Shown here: piece after piece, positions 35,352 through 47,615 of the stretch | Layout: every line of letters begins with the position of its first letter | How positions within the stretch are numbered: the first letter of the stretch is position 1 | DNA from: Evernia prunastri | Taxonomy: Eukaryota; Ascomycota; Lecanoromycetes; Lecanorales; Parmeliaceae | Length of the DNA: 64,000 nucleotides | Direction: 5' to 3' | Assembly: GCA_003184365.1 (NCBI GenBank) | Contig: NKYR01000164.1 | Location: 1-64,000 of the forward strand | Position numbers and translations under genes: made by a program | Notes under the pieces: generated by a model | Told to the model about the DNA's origin: nothing | What the model saw: the letters and a program-made list of their open reading frames with translations, nothing else | Database searches by the model: none

Positions 35352-35699
35352 AGTGGACACCTTTCAATTCGGACTGGGAGTCGTCTTCAGATGTTGCTTC
35401 GCCAAGTTCCGCTAGGCTTGGGTATGCAAGCAAATCACTTAGGGCATTCAATCGCCCTATAAGGCTGAGAGCCAAAAGCTACGTTAGGTATTTATAGGTA
35501 GTCCACACCTCCACCAGCTCGCAGCTACGAAGAGATAGATTTCCTTTCACAAAACGAAATTGACTTTCAGTATTTTGTCACTACAGCACCATAGCTCCGA
35601 GCTACTTAACTGTCCTATCTGGAACGCAACTAAAGGAACAATAGCCTTATTTGAAGCTTTCCCACAATCACGCTCCTAGGACCAGACTTGTATGCAGTG
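35352..35699. other. short spacer, no gene
   Basis: Upstream region of nuo24 and 3' flank of the membrane-protein remnant. Nothing specific seen. Confidence 0.4.
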
Positions 35700-36768
35700 C
35701 TAGACTTCCTGGCGGCTCTGAACAAAACTACGGTCCCTCTTAATGACGCCGCCGTCACGGCTCTCTGTTCGGCTGGAACTTTCTTCGCCTTCATAGTTCA
35801 GTGTATTTGTATCATCCGTGTTAGCTTTGCCCTTGGTCATCTCTTCCATATTAATCCCAGCAACAGAGGACTCTGAACCCAGTGCTTGTATCTCTCTCAC
35901 CGAAGGGCCGGCAGATATCCTGGCGCTACTGCCACCGCTGTATACCGAGCGCAAGGAGATGGCTGACCTTACGCTGCGAATTATGCTTTCGGGTGACCAA
36001 CCATGAAATAAAGGACGGAGCGTTCGGAGACAAATAGCGACCATGCCGACACCGAGCTCAATCATGCCCCAGAAAGTCAGAAGCGAGACGACCCCGATGT
36101 CATCTGTAGCGAGGAGCCCCGCAACTCTAGAGTTTGCAAGGACTGATAATATTAGCCGGGAAGAACCATATGGCGGGAGTGGAACTTCTGTGCTTACGTG
36201 GGGGAGCCAGGACCTCAATGAAACTCTCGGTCTGCCTTTTCTATCGGCGTTTATAGTTTCAAGAGTCCAAGGGCTATGGGATGTATCAAATCGAAGGCAG
36301 ATTCTAGCTAGTGTAGGGTCAACCTACACGGGCATTATCTTGAGGAGCGCGATCATGTCCCAACTCACCCTGCCGAGAATCTCAACCGATAGCTCATCAT
36401 CATCTAGGAATTCAATCGCGCTGTTGTAGGAGGGCGAGTGCCATCCGAAAGAATGTGTTGCAGCCCCGGCGATCTGAAGCCCACCCTCGGCCCAAAGGAG
36501 AGCCTTCGCAATGCTTGATCAGTAGATCGTGTTCCATACACGGCTTAGATTTACCTACCAATGCTGGTAGACAAAGCCAATCATCAGCTCCCAGGTCTAT
36601 TTTCCTCCTGTGTCTGACACTGAAGCGCAAGGCCACTGCAATGGCCCCAAGAATTGGAAAAAGTATCCCGCAAGCTGTCACGCTCCTTGGGTTGACGTAT
36701 GTCATTCTGGGAGCACGTTGATGAAAGAAAGCAGGAAGCTGAAGGAGTATTTTGTCTGGAATAATCAT
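35700..36768 (-). pseudogene. Pth11/fungal rhodopsin-like membrane protein remnant
   Basis: Starts with an ATG at 36768 and an N-terminal part typical of the fungal rhodopsin-domain (Pth11-like) family: one hydrophobic helix, then FSVRHRRKIDLGADDWLCLPAL. A second fragment reads GAATHSFGWHSPSYN, and the last reads DIGVVSLLTFWGMIELGVGM followed by LRTLRPLF and a long Ser/Glu-rich tail to 35700. The membrane helices normally found between the second and the last fragment are absent: the available DNA is too short by roughly 150-170 codons and is broken by stops. So the gene has lost its middle by deletion and decay. These proteins are normally plasma-membrane sensors or GPCR-like proteins. Confidence 0.6.
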
Positions 36769-38611
36769 ATGATCAAGATGGAAGCGTTCAGTAAAACCAA
36801 AACCGATTACGGGTTACTGGAACTGCAAACCGGCTTCGGTTATGAACTCGTCCGCAGATGCAAGTTGAAGGTAGGAAATTGCGGATATCAAATCCATGGC
36901 GGATCCCCACACCGCACGACATTTTCGACGTGCGGAGCAAACCAGTAGGAATCCATGTGACCATCCCATTTGAGAATATCACCAACAAGAGAAGAATGAA
37001 GAGCGATAGTACCATGTCTTGCCCGTGTGAAATGAGCCGATGCAACCGTCTGCAACTATCTTGTAAAGGAAGAAGTTGGCTTAGCGGATCAAAGATTATG
37101 TGGTCGTTCAACGAAGGAGGGGGCCGAATAGAACAACTCTGTATGGATACCGGATTATGCATGCGTGATGAAATTCTCCGGAGGACCACGACTTAATGCT
37201 CTCACTTACTCAGGGAATGGCCCGTCGAAGATTTCGCCCCATTCATGCTCTTTCACGATGCACCCCCCTATGGTTAAAGAGAGGTCACTCGAAGTACCTA
37301 GTAACGTTCTAAGATGCACGTGGTGTTCGAAGGCCTTCCGCACCGAAAAGTACATGAATGGTGTAGTATCATCGTCAGTGGCAGTCAAACAGGGTAGTCT
37401 TGATGATGCGCTGTTACCAAAGAAAGTATGATTTATCGTTGCTTGCGTGCCCGGGGTAGCTTACATTAAAATGCAGGCTACCGCTGGTAGCGACGGATAG
37501 ATAATGGATTCAAAGGCAGTTGTAAGCCTCCTGCGGCCGTACGGTGGTTTTGCCTTACAGCTGCAGGGGAGAGGTGCATGAGTCTTTCTTGGATCCGACT
37601 AGTATTCGCGGATTGGACCCAGCAAGATTATCCTGAAGAAAATCTCTCAGCTCCTAAACTACAGTAGCAGTCGGAGCCGTCTTTCACAGAATTCCCTTAA
37701 CACATAGCACCTTTGTTCTGCATCGAATCAAATCCCTCATGTACTTTGACCGCTGAAATGGTGGGATCCGTTTTGAGCAGAATCGCCTTAACACATAGCA
37801 GCTTTGGCCTGCCCCTTGACGATAGCAGGAACTATCTCACATCGATCGATTTCTAGCCAAATCGTATTCAGGTTGTCGGACCTTTTTGGATTTCAGAGCA
37901 CTGAACCCACATAATCTGGCCAATCCACCAATCAGGAGTTGCAGGTTCTGCTCATCAAGCACCTTGCAAAGAACGCATGTTGTCCAGAGCGAAGTATCAT
38001 TCGGGAATCTGCAAGCAAAGTGTTGAACCGCGCTGATAACAGCCCTAAGCCTACCCTCTGACAGGTGGCAAGTTAGCGAGGGGCTCTACCTACCGGTGTA
38101 GAATTGTTCTCTGGCAACCCATAAAGCGAAATTTAGGGGGCCTGGTAGGGTTCCATTGGTCTCGTACATCAGAAGCCTTGGCATTCGGGGAAATGCATGA
38201 AGATTCCATACTGACTTATTGCCTAAGCAGCTGCTTACGATAGTACATGTACTTTCAAACCCCTGCTCCTGTTACCGTGGGCTCAAGATCGTCCACGGTC
38301 CGTCTCGCTCTCAATCGCTCGAAGTTCTATTCTCAACTTCACGACCCTGTGTTGGAATCAGCTATCGTAATGTGTTAATTCAACTACCCCTCACCTGGTG
38401 TCAGATATCCTCATGCTAGCCAAAGACCTATGGTTTTGGCTTGGGCTTCACTCAATGCGTGCACCTTCCTTCCTACCACTACTCGCACTTTAGATATCAC
38501 GACGACCTATTCTACATGCTTATGAGATTCCTGAATGTGCTCATTTTCTAATACCCTGGCTATTGAATCTTTCCTCCGAACCCAAATCATAGCATCCACC
38601 AGTTTTTCAAG
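36769..38611. other. 1.8-kb spacer, decayed sequence, no gene
   Basis: Only short open frames, one with a single hydrophobic segment near 36940-37020 on the minus strand, without recognisable family. It contains a short direct repeat near 37.7 kb (separate entry). The 38.2-38.6 kb part is pyrimidine-rich and is presumably the promoter of the O-methyltransferase. Confidence 0.35.
37664..37830. repeat. imperfect direct repeat of about 50 bp
   Basis: Two related copies about 97 bp apart, around 37672-37720 and 37765-37815, share the core CTTAACACATAGCA flanked by similar CAGAAT and CTTTG blocks. Too short to classify. Confidence 0.6.
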
Positions 38612-40157
38612 ATGGACAACGCTTCTCGAATCTTGGAACTCGCTACACAGATCATGCAAAACACAACGATAGTCAATGATCATCTAATAGAAACTGGCCG
38701 CCGCCAACCATCCTTTGACATTGACGGCCCCACCAATCTCGCTCTCGAGTCTACTGACGCTGAAAAAGCACGAATGACTTGTATCGGAGCTTCGATAGAA
38801 TTGCAAGACTTGATGCAAGGCCCCATAGCATGTCTAAGACCCGCGGTAAACAGGCCCCGAGTTCCTCATAAACCCAGCAGTCCTAACACGATCCCATGAT
38901 CGAATAAGATCAACGCTACCAGCCTCGAAGCCATCTACCGCTATGAAATCCCCAGAAATGTGCCCCTCGACGGCAGCGCGATCTCGTTCAAAGACCTAGC
39001 TGAGAAATGCGGCATGTACGAGCCGAATCTCCGACGTATCCTCCGCTACGGAATTCTATATCACCGGGTGTTCCAGGAACCGCGAGCAGGCTTCATCACT
39101 CACTCGGCTGCATCACGTTTATTGGTTGAGGACCCGGCGATGTTCGATACGCTCGGTATGATGTTCGACGAAAGCTGGCAGGCTTTCGCCCGCGTGAGTA
39201 ATCCTCCCCTACGTTGTTTTCGCGAATCTTAGGAAAAGGAATTCTGTTTTCTCTGACAAAGACGCATATCCAGACATGTGATGCGATGTTAAAATTCGAT
39301 AGCCAAGAGCCCCATGAGACTGTGAGATACTTCCTTAGCATCTTTATGACTCTCCAAATCGGAATAGGACTACATGAACCAGTCTAACCTTCACCCACAA
39401 AAGGGTTACTCACTCGCTCACTTCCCCTCCACCAGCCCCTGGGAACACTATGCCACCCACCCGCACCTCGCCAAGCGTTTCGCCTCGTCCATGGCATCAC
39501 TCATCTCAAACCCCGGTTACTCTCCCCAGCATCTCGCAACCGGTTACCCTTGGGCCTCTCTCGAAACCGGCAGCACCGTGATCGACATGGGTGGCTCAGA
39601 AGGTCACGTCAGCGTCAGGATCGCCAAAGAGCACGATCACCTACAGTTCGTGGTTCAGGATCTACCGGAGATCGTATCTAAAGCGGTATTGGGAGAGGAG
39701 GTTGAAGAAGGGGTGAAGAAGCGAATACGGTTCATGACGCAGGATATTCTGCAAGAGCAGACGATGGGAGGAGATGTCTTCCTGCTGAGATTGGTTTTGC
39801 ACGACTGGTCTGACGCGTATGCGCTGCGGATACTACGGAACTTGAGGCCGGTTTTGAGGGAGGGGAATAAGATCGTGGTGAACGATCAGATTATGCCGGG
39901 GTTGGGGGAAGTGAACAGTGTGGTTGAGCGACAGATGAGGTCAGTTCTGTGCTCGGAATCCGGAGAGGTCCTTTATGGCTGACGCGACGGACAGATTCTT
40001 GGATCTGGTGATGCTGAGTTTCTTCAACTCACGCGAGCGGGAAAAGGCCGACTGGGAGGCTTTATTCCGCGAGGCGGAGGAGAGGTTCAAGGACGTCACA
40101 ATCTGGACGCCAGAAGGGTCTTCTTTTGCGATCATTGAGGCTACCTGGAGGCCATGA
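38612..40157 (+). CDS. COMT-type O-methyltransferase, 5 exons
   Basis: SAM-dependent O-methyltransferase (Methyltransf_2 family), as in fungal polyketide and aromatic pathways. Proposed join 38612..38845, 38909..39193, 39274..39321, 39368..39939, 39995..40157, 433 residues. The N-terminal dimerisation/winged-helix part has SFKDLAEKCGMYEPNLRRIL; the SAM-binding motif is VIDMGGSEGHVS (near 260), where most relatives have DVGGGxG; the presumed catalytic base is His in LRLVLHDWSD (near 334). Introns are 63, 80, 46 and 55 bp and all keep frame. Next gene to the right, 1.1 kb away, is another methyltransferase, then a FAD monooxygenase. Cytosolic. The substrate cannot be told. Confidence 0.87.
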
Positions 40158-41234
40158 TGCACACTCCCCATGCTGTAACGATTGTATTATATCAGAAGAA
40201 ATACAAAGCTCGCTTACCGTGTGAAAGGAAGTCCTTGGGCATTTCTCACCCGAAAGCAAAGACAAAGTACTATCATTTGACACATCGGCTCCCCCGACCG
40301 ACCGCTTGGCATGCACGAGAAGAGAAAGGCAATGGAAACCAGACATCGGAAACAAAACCCAATGAATTGCTAGCGAGGCTGAATTTGCCGGAGGCGACAT
40401 AGGGCGAGGAGCATACGTATCAGCCAAAACATCTAGGATCCCGTTTTGACACACTGCGACAGATAAATGCCCATCTCTAATCCTTTACTCCCAGTCCTCC
40501 ATTCTCTACTCAGTCAATCGATCATGCGCCACGCCGACGATCATCCTCGTCACAGGTTCCAGGGCGAAACTTGCTGGAGACTGTCAGCTGCACCACTACA
40601 GTTGGGACGCACCAAAATGCTTTCACGACGCAGAACTCGGCTTGCTATGGAGTCACAGCATATGGGCTTGTTGCAAGAGTACTTTCGTGCGTTTGTGATA
40701 ACAGGATTGATGGACCGATATAGCCGAACGGAGGTGCCGACTAGCAGGATGGAGACGAGGTTCTCTGCCAGCGAGGATTAAGAGCGACTTGACGGTGCAT
40801 TGGCGTAGGGTTGAAAAGGCTTTTCTCACGAGTACGATTTCCAAGTCGAGCAGTCTTCATAATATTTCCAAAACGGCCCCAAAAAAACCTCATTTTACTG
40901 TTTGAACATCTGATTTTTGCAGTGTGGCAGGGATGAGATTCTGATTGGATACAGCCATTGTGTTTGCTACCACCGGGAAGAAGTGGATTTTGTGACTATA
41001 CATCGCAGATGATTTGCTCGTTTGAGCTTTCGAAGGTTCAGCTCTTGTGGGATTCGGTATAGAGACTCCCGCGAGGGAGGGCGAAGCTCTGGGGTATTTT
41101 TGTCAAGAGGGAGAATCAACGTGTTTCAACTTATATTGATGGTGCGCTTCTGTCCTAGCCATGCGATCATATGAGATGACACAGTTTGAAGCCCACTAAG
41201 ATGGCATAGACTTGTACAGCACGATCCTATCAGA
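40158..41234. other. convergent spacer between two methyltransferase genes
   Basis: About 1.1 kb. Short open frames at 40.47-40.85 kb have one hydrophobic stretch but no recognisable family. No repeat of note. Confidence 0.35.
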
Positions 41235-42192
41235 TTACAACCTTTCCGCCGCAAACAGCAACGTCCGATTATCCGGCCCCCGACTGTGACCCGGCTTCTG
41301 CACCGGCTCCCAATGGGGCTTGATCCGCCACAACCGACTCTCCACCCTCCACTTCGTCCCCGTCCTCTCCCCCGCCTCCTCCCACACCTTCGCAAAGCTC
41401 TCGTCGTTGTGGTAGAACATCGTCGCCAGCCCCGCGTCCCCGAAGCCCGTGGGGTAATCGCCGGCCCGGACGTGTCCGACCAGCTGGCCCACGACGCGCG
41501 AGCCCGGCTGCGGTTTCAGCAGCTCGATGAAGCGCATCGCGAGCTTGATCTGGGTCGGGTAGTCGAAGCAGTGGAAAACGTCCTTGGCGGAGATGGCGTC
41601 CAGGTCGCCGTTGAAGCGGCGCAGTGGGCTGGCGGGGTCCATGATGTCCGCTGTGATGAAGTGGTCCGGGGGGATGATGGCCTCGTCTTTGAACAGCTCG
41701 TAGCCCACCGGGAAAAAGTCACCCCGCAGGTCGGTCCCGTACACGCTCGAGACGGGAGCCCCGTCGTAGACCAGTTTCCGCAAGTCTTGGCCAAACATGC
41801 ATCCGACGTCGAGGAACTTGCCGCCGTCCATCAGCGACTTTAGGATGGAGTTGTAGAGCTGAGTGCGCGGTTCTGGTAGGTCTGTGCATTTGATGCCGAA
41901 GTCGAGGAAGAGCAGCATACCGACGGTCGGATACGGACAGACTTCCCACGCAGCATCGCGCTGTCGATACCAGTCTTAGCGAAAATGACAATTCCACTGA
42001 CTTTTGGGATATTGGGGATAGACAAACCACTTTAGCTATATGAGTGACCAAATCTTTCTCCGGAATTTTGCTGTAGTTCAACAAGAGATCCCGCATTTCA
42101 CTCCTAATGTTGCCCTCGACATCGGTGTGATACCAATCAACATCTCTGCTTGCCCACTCCTTCTGTGGCTGTTGAGTCATCACTTCCGCCAT
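41235..42192 (-). CDS. AusD-like class I methyltransferase
   Basis: SAM-dependent methyltransferase resembling the AusD-type enzymes of fungal meroterpenoid clusters (my recollection of family pattern). Proposed join complement(41235..41960, 42028..42192), 296 residues. Features: WYHTDVEGNIRSEMRDLLLNYS at the N-terminus, RDAAWEVCPYPTVGMLLFLD after the junction, SAM motif FLDVGCMFGQD (about 104-114), a YGTDLRGDFF acidic strand, ISAKDVFHCFDY and GTKWRVESRLWRIKPHW near the end. The 67-bp intron has a GTTTGT donor, slightly unusual. The frame continues upstream to 42231 but only with a TTG, so the ATG at 42192 is chosen. The 3' half is strongly GC-rich. Neighbours suggest action on a pathway intermediate. 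Confidence 0.82.
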
Positions 42193-42847
42193 TGTCAAAA
42201 GCGTGAAAGTACCGTTAAACAGAGGATTCAATTTTCGATGCGATTTCTTTTCTCACCAAGCTTTCGAGTTACCTTACTCAAGCAAAATGGCTGGCCGATT
42301 CGGAGGCTTCAGATCTTTGTAAGTAGCAGCGCATCGGTCCGCAATGCGGTGCCGGCCGGGGGCTTCTCATTATCGGGCACTAATTGTCTCGGTGAGGCTT
42401 TTGCGAAGAAGTGGCCGTGGCATTAAGGTGTTTGCAACTGCGTCGGCGCAGGGCTCAAGGATACTCTCCGGGGGCCGAGGGTACCGAGAGGCTTATTCTC
42501 CGAGAAGTTCGGCCCCAACAATCAGCCCGGAGCAACCGCCGCTGCTGGCCCCGGAACTAGGGTGGTGCTATTTGCCACTCCACCACAGGAGCTGTCTCGG
42601 ACCGGCAAAAAGGCATCCCTAACTGACAGTATTTGCGAGGTAACGCAATTTAACGCAGATCAAGATGGAAACGCTGGGACTAGAGCTTGGATTGCGCTAT
42701 TATTGTATGTTCAGCGGTACGAGTCAAGGGTTTCGCTATCCGCAACAACATCTGCTCTATGAACGACGATGTCTTTCCGTTACACTCCTCTGAGATGACC
42801 GCTCCAAAACTTATCTAATTCTAAGGAAATGCGCTTGTAGAGGTCCA
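42193..42847. other. spacer with dispersed repeat copy A
   Basis: Upstream region of the AusD-like gene and 3' flank of the monooxygenase. Contains one copy of a dispersed repeat (42544-42610). No gene. Confidence 0.4.
42544..42610 (+). repeat. dispersed repeat, copy A
   Basis: A 67-bp stretch that matches 50777-50844 at all but four positions and one indel; weaker similarity may extend beyond. Both copies have the same orientation. Confidence 0.8.
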
Positions 42848-44924
42848 TCATATCCCATCAACACGAACATGAGTCTGAGCGAGAAACCCACTCCGCTTGA
42901 GTGGCTTCGCGTTAAACGAGTTGAAGTAACCCTCCAAGGCGTCTGCGCTCTCATCGCCATCCTCAAGCTGTATGCTACAGCCGACGTACCCATCGGGTCG
43001 GACGACGACGATACCGCCATTTTCCTCATCTAGCCCCATCTTCACATGTGCGGGAGACTGCACTCCGGGGAGTTTGACGTCCCGAAGATCGTCCGCGTAG
43101 ACATGATCGCGATACCGTGCCAGCATCGCTGGTAACCACGTAACGATGTCAATCTCGACGCGCTGAGCGGAGAAGATGGTACATATGCTGAACAAGTGGC
43201 TGTGCGGATTCGCCTGCTCCGTCTCCGAAAGATCGTCTATATCTTTCCGCAGATGGGTTTGGAAGAAGCTATTCCGTCTCTCGAGCCGTTTGCCGAGGAC
43301 CTGAATCGCCTGCCTCGTTTTCAGATAGTCCCCGGCGAAGATATAGATTCTGAAGGATCCATTGAAAGGGATGACTAGGTCGAGCGGGACCTTGTTCGCG
43401 TCCGTCACCCGTCTGACGTTTGCATGAGGCATGATCCGTCCGATGCGAGGACCTTTTCCTGGCTGCATAAAGCCTGGGGACCGTGCGGGATGGTCCGCGC
43501 TCCAGTTGTAGGTGCCAGGACCGTAGAAGACGCCATAACCGCTGACCAGCTCGCGTGAAGCCTTGAACATGCGGAGGAACTCGCTGTCGTTACTGTGGCC
43601 ATTGATGACCGCATTGATCAGTTCGAGAGCATTGGCTTTCTTTCCATTCGTATCTTGCGACATTAACTTGACGTAAGCGTTGTCAAAATCCAACAATCCT
43701 TGAGCGAATTTTCGTCGCTCCACTTCGTATGATTTCAAGACCGAGCGGTCGGCAAATCCACTTTCGACGTGGTGGATCTTCCAAGCGAGATTCGCAGCAT
43801 CCATGAAAGCAGCGTTCATTCCTTGTCCAGCTTTGGGCTTTTTTCCCAGAAAGTCAGTATCTCTATCACCCATTTTCTGCAAGGTCAGGAACTCACGCTG
43901 TGGGTGTGGCACGCGTCACCACCGAGGAAAACCCGCTCATCAAGCGTGTACCTCTCTGCAATTCCCTGCCGAATGGGATACATTGAATACCACTCAACTT
44001 CCAGCCAGTCAACCCGGTAAGGCGACATGATCTTCCTTGCCAGGGCTTGCATTTTATCAACAGTGACCGTCTTAAGCGATTCCCGGCCTTCTTTGGCCAT
44101 AGCCGTCATCTGAATATAAAATCGTGCCAGACCCCGTTCACGCGGTACAATCAAGATGGAACCATGACGGGAGTGTATGGTACTCATCATCTAGCGTTCA
44201 GTTTGTCAATTGGAAATTCTCATCTCACTTGACTAATCATTGCTGGAAATCGGTGCTTGCGTACCTTGATGTCCGGATAGTCTGTCCTCACCCTGCCATC
44301 CAGGACGCCCCAATAATGCGTAACATCGTCCAGGTATTGCACCTTGATACCCAACATGTCCCGAACCGAAGACTTTGCCCCTTCGCCGCTAAACAGATAC
44401 TTCGTCCGCACGACCTCCGATTTGTGCCCGTTGACATGCTTCAAGCTGACTTGGATCGGATACTCCGGCGACTCCGCCGGCGTCTCCTCGAAGCCCGCAA
44501 TCGTCCACGGCCGCTGGATCTCGACCCCGTTCTTCTGCAGATCGTCGATGAAGACATTCTCGATGCCGCCCTGGTGCAGCATGGTCGTGAAGCCGTAGGC
44601 CGCATTGATCGAGTCCGGACAGCTCGGCCACGTGCCCGTGCGGCCGATGCTCCCGCTCCCGTTCGGGCCCCAGAACGCCGTCTCGTAGAACTTGGCCGGC
44701 CCCTGCGCCATGACGCCCCGCTTCAGGCCCATGTTGCGCAGGAAGTGCAGCGTGCGCGGCTGGATGGCGTCGGCGCGGCCTGCCTGCGTCGGCTCGGTGC
44801 GGTTGTCGACGTGCTTGATGCGGTAGCCCCAGCGCGCGAGGCAGGTGGAGAGCATGAGGCCCGAGGGGCCGGCGCCGACGACGACGACGTCATAGGTGGG
44901 TACTGGTGCTGTTGAGATGGCCAT
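42848..44924 (-). CDS. FAD-dependent monooxygenase, phenol 2-monooxygenase-like
   Basis: Flavoprotein aromatic hydroxylase using NAD(P)H and O2. Proposed join complement(42848..43837, 43897..44190, 44265..44924), 647 residues, the usual length of the phenol 2-monooxygenase group. The N-terminal Rossmann motif is VVVGAGPSGLML (about 14-25). The second FAD motif VFLGGDACHTH lies at the end of exon 2 (308-317), followed across the intron by PKAGQGMNAAFMDAANLAWK. The C-terminal thioredoxin-like dimerisation domain ends with IVVVRPDGYVG. The 74-bp and 59-bp introns keep frame. The N-terminal exon is much richer in G+C than the rest. Beside two methyltransferase genes, it probably hydroxylates a phenolic pathway intermediate; this is inference. 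Confidence 0.9.
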
Positions 44925-46684
44925 GTTGAAGTGAAGGCCTGGTCGAACAGTAGAAAGGTTGAAAGAAGGTCGCTAGGAATGGAATATGGATAAGTCTGGC
45001 TGGATGTGGATTGATTTGGATAATGTAAGGAGAAGATGACTCTGTCCAGAGGCAGACGGGTTTATAATTGGGAAACGAGGGGAGACAGAAGCTGAAAAGT
45101 ACATCATTGGTAAGAATTAAAATGAAGTGCCTTAAAACATCAGCTTCACCAGGCCCCCAAAATAAAATCAAATGCCAAAAACCAAAAGCCCAGCATATGC
45201 ATCCCACCGCATCCTTGGCCCTTCCCCTCGGGTCGGCACCCACACACACACACCGTCTCCGTCTAACTGTCCACCATCCATCCATCATGCAACGGGCGTC
45301 CCCGAGCAAAAAAAGGGGCGAAAATGCCATGTGCGCCCGACGGAGCGTAAGCACCGTAAGCACCGCATATGCGCACAGCCACCCACACCCACATGCACGC
45401 CCAGAGCTGCAAAGCAGGCAGGCACAGCAGCGACACTAGCGCACCCTACAGAAATCATGCACCTTACACATCTTACACATCTTACTCACCTCACCTACTC
45501 ACCTTACTCAGATACCCCCCCCCCAACGAAAGTCAAACCAAACACAAGTTAATCTAATCCAATAAAAAGGAGCAAAAGAAAAAGATAGAGAAAAAAGTTG
45601 TAATTCCAAGAATGCCAAAAAAAGGCCGAACAAAACCGACCTCGGCCCCGAAATTCCCTTTCCATTCGCCCTGAATCCACAGCCCATATTCCCACCGGCC
45701 GAGACAACGACCACCACTCAAAACCCCCATCTGAGCGTCCAGCCGGTACAACTCTTGAAACCGCACAAGCGTAGCGCTCACATACACGGTCGGGGGCGAT
45801 GCCGAAAAAAAACACCGACGCGAGTTTGTAATTGAAATTGAAGATTGAAGCTGTAGCCGTCAATGTAGCTGTAGCTGTAGCTGTAGTTGAAGCTGAAATC
45901 CGAAGTCTGCTTCTACATACACTGGGTCCCCGAGTCTTCAGAACACGTTCATACCTGGACTCTGGGCTCATAGCCGGCATAGGATATATACGTATATATA
46001 GAGCTGGGGTTCCAGTAGCCAACCAGCTAGGTAGCTATCGCTCTCCATGAAGAACGGAGAGCGGAACTGACACTCGATCGACTCTACACGAACATCTCAC
46101 TTGAACAAAACCGAAGAAGAAAAAGAGTAGCCCCCCCCCGCTATACCCTCCTTCTCCCCTCCCGTCTTCCTTCTTTCTCAAAAACACACCTATATCCTCA
46201 CGCCCCGAACCGCCATCTGGCCGAAGTACCCCCTCCCTTCATTCTCTCCACCCGTCCAGATATACCGTACATCACGAAAACGACAAAACTGGCTACCGAC
46301 GAGAATACTCCATGCGAATAAAACGACCGTAGTACAATACGGAACATCTAGCTATTGTCTTTTGGGGACGTTGGCACGTGTTTGTGTGTAGTGATAGGCC
46401 AGGGAACAGACACCCTTGTCTTGAGGGAGCTGTGTGAGGCACTGGCGCGCTGGGAGCCGAAGTTGTCGCGGCTAGGAAAATCATCGCTTTGCCAGAAAAA
46501 TATCGCTTGCTATGTAAGAATGTCGATGCTGCTGCCGCTGCTGACGTATTTCGACCCCCCTTTCCCCCCCCAAGGCCAGACGATGACGAATTTGACCCCG
46601 ACGAACGCTGCGATCCGCCGCCTTGGGTTAGAGAAAAACAAGGGATCGGTAAGACACGGTTATCCGTTCTTTCCGTCAATTTCT

Positions 46685-46800
46685 TATGAAGAAAGGGAGA
46701 AGAGAAGAGAGGGGAGGAGGAAAGGAAGGAAAGGAAAAGGGAGAAGAGAGAGGGGGGAAGGAAAGGAAAGGAAAGGAAGGAAAGGAAGGAAGGAAAGGAG
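46685..46800. repeat. GGAAA/GAGA purine-rich tract
   Basis: Degenerate array of GGAAAG/GGAAGG/GAGAG units on the + strand, almost without pyrimidines. Confidence 0.8.
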
Positions 46801-47079
46801 CGGAACGAAGGAATGTCAAAACTTCCGTCCAAGCCAATCGGGGACTGTCTCAGCATGCTGTCATTCTCCAGGATCCAAGCAGAAAGAGAGAAAAAAAAGG
46901 GTCAAACGAAGGAGATCCAACCAGGAGATCCAACCAGGAGATCCCAACCAAGAAAATTTCCAACGAAAGGGACCCCCCCAACGAAGGAATTCCACCAAGG
47001 AGCGCGGGATCAGTATGTATGTAGGTTTAGATTTTAAGCTTAGACTTGTTCCAGACCCTTGACAGCTAGCCAGCCGCCC

Positions 47080-47114
47080 GTTTCGTTTCGTTTCGTTTCG
47101 TTTCGTTTCGTTTC
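47080..47114. repeat. pentanucleotide array (TTTCG)n
   Basis: Seven consecutive TTTCG units. Confidence 0.9.
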
Positions 47115-47548
47115 ACGGAAGCAGGGTCGACTGGACTGCCGTTCTTGCTTTATTTTGCTGGGTGATCCTGCGGGATTGTGGAGAGATTATAGATAGAGAG
47201 AGGATCAATACAGAGAGAGATCAGAGAGAGAGAGAGAGCTAAAGGGAGAGGGAAGATGGGTAGGTAGGTAGGTGATTTGGAATCTGACAAAAGGGGTCTT
47301 CTGGACGGCATTGAACGGAAGGTGAACTGAACTGTAACGGAACAGAACGTCAAGAGATGAAAAAAGCAAGGGGGCCTGGAGAGAGCCGAAAAGGGTCAAA
47401 GATTGGAGAGGGGGGTGGGGGGTTCAAAATTCCCCAAAGTAGTCCGAATGTAAATAAAGAACACCCTGTGGCCAAAAGTAAAACAATCTAGAAATCTTAC
47501 TCTATTATCCACGGAAAACCCCCACAACCCGAAAAGCGCCGCCCCACA

Positions 47549-47579
47549 CCCCCCNCCCCCCCCCCCCCCCCCCCCCCCC
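47549..47579. repeat. poly-C run with one N
   Basis: About 30 C with an undetermined base at 47555. True length is probably uncertain. Confidence 0.9.
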
Positions 47580-47615
47580 GCCTCCTCTTTCCCCGACTGG
47601 AAATTGATTGTTTTT

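Larger units (their letters stand above)
44925..47615. other. 2.7-kb low-complexity spacer, no gene
   Basis: Promoter of the monooxygenase at the left, then a series of simple repeats: CTTACxCAT runs near 45470-45500, GTAGCT runs at 45850-45890, GA-rich blocks at 46685-46800, a 15-bp GGAGATCCAACCA-type unit two to three times near 46908-46950, GAGA at 47215-47240. Frames across them are artefacts. Confidence 0.45.

Noticed and set aside
42193..42231. N-terminal extension of the AusD-like methyltransferase
   Set aside because: The open frame upstream of 42192 starts with TTG, which is not a usual eukaryotic start; the ATG at 42192 fits better.
46355..47062. 235-codon open frame over the purine tract
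   Set aside because: Lysine/glutamate/arginine-rich translation of GGAAAG repeats only.
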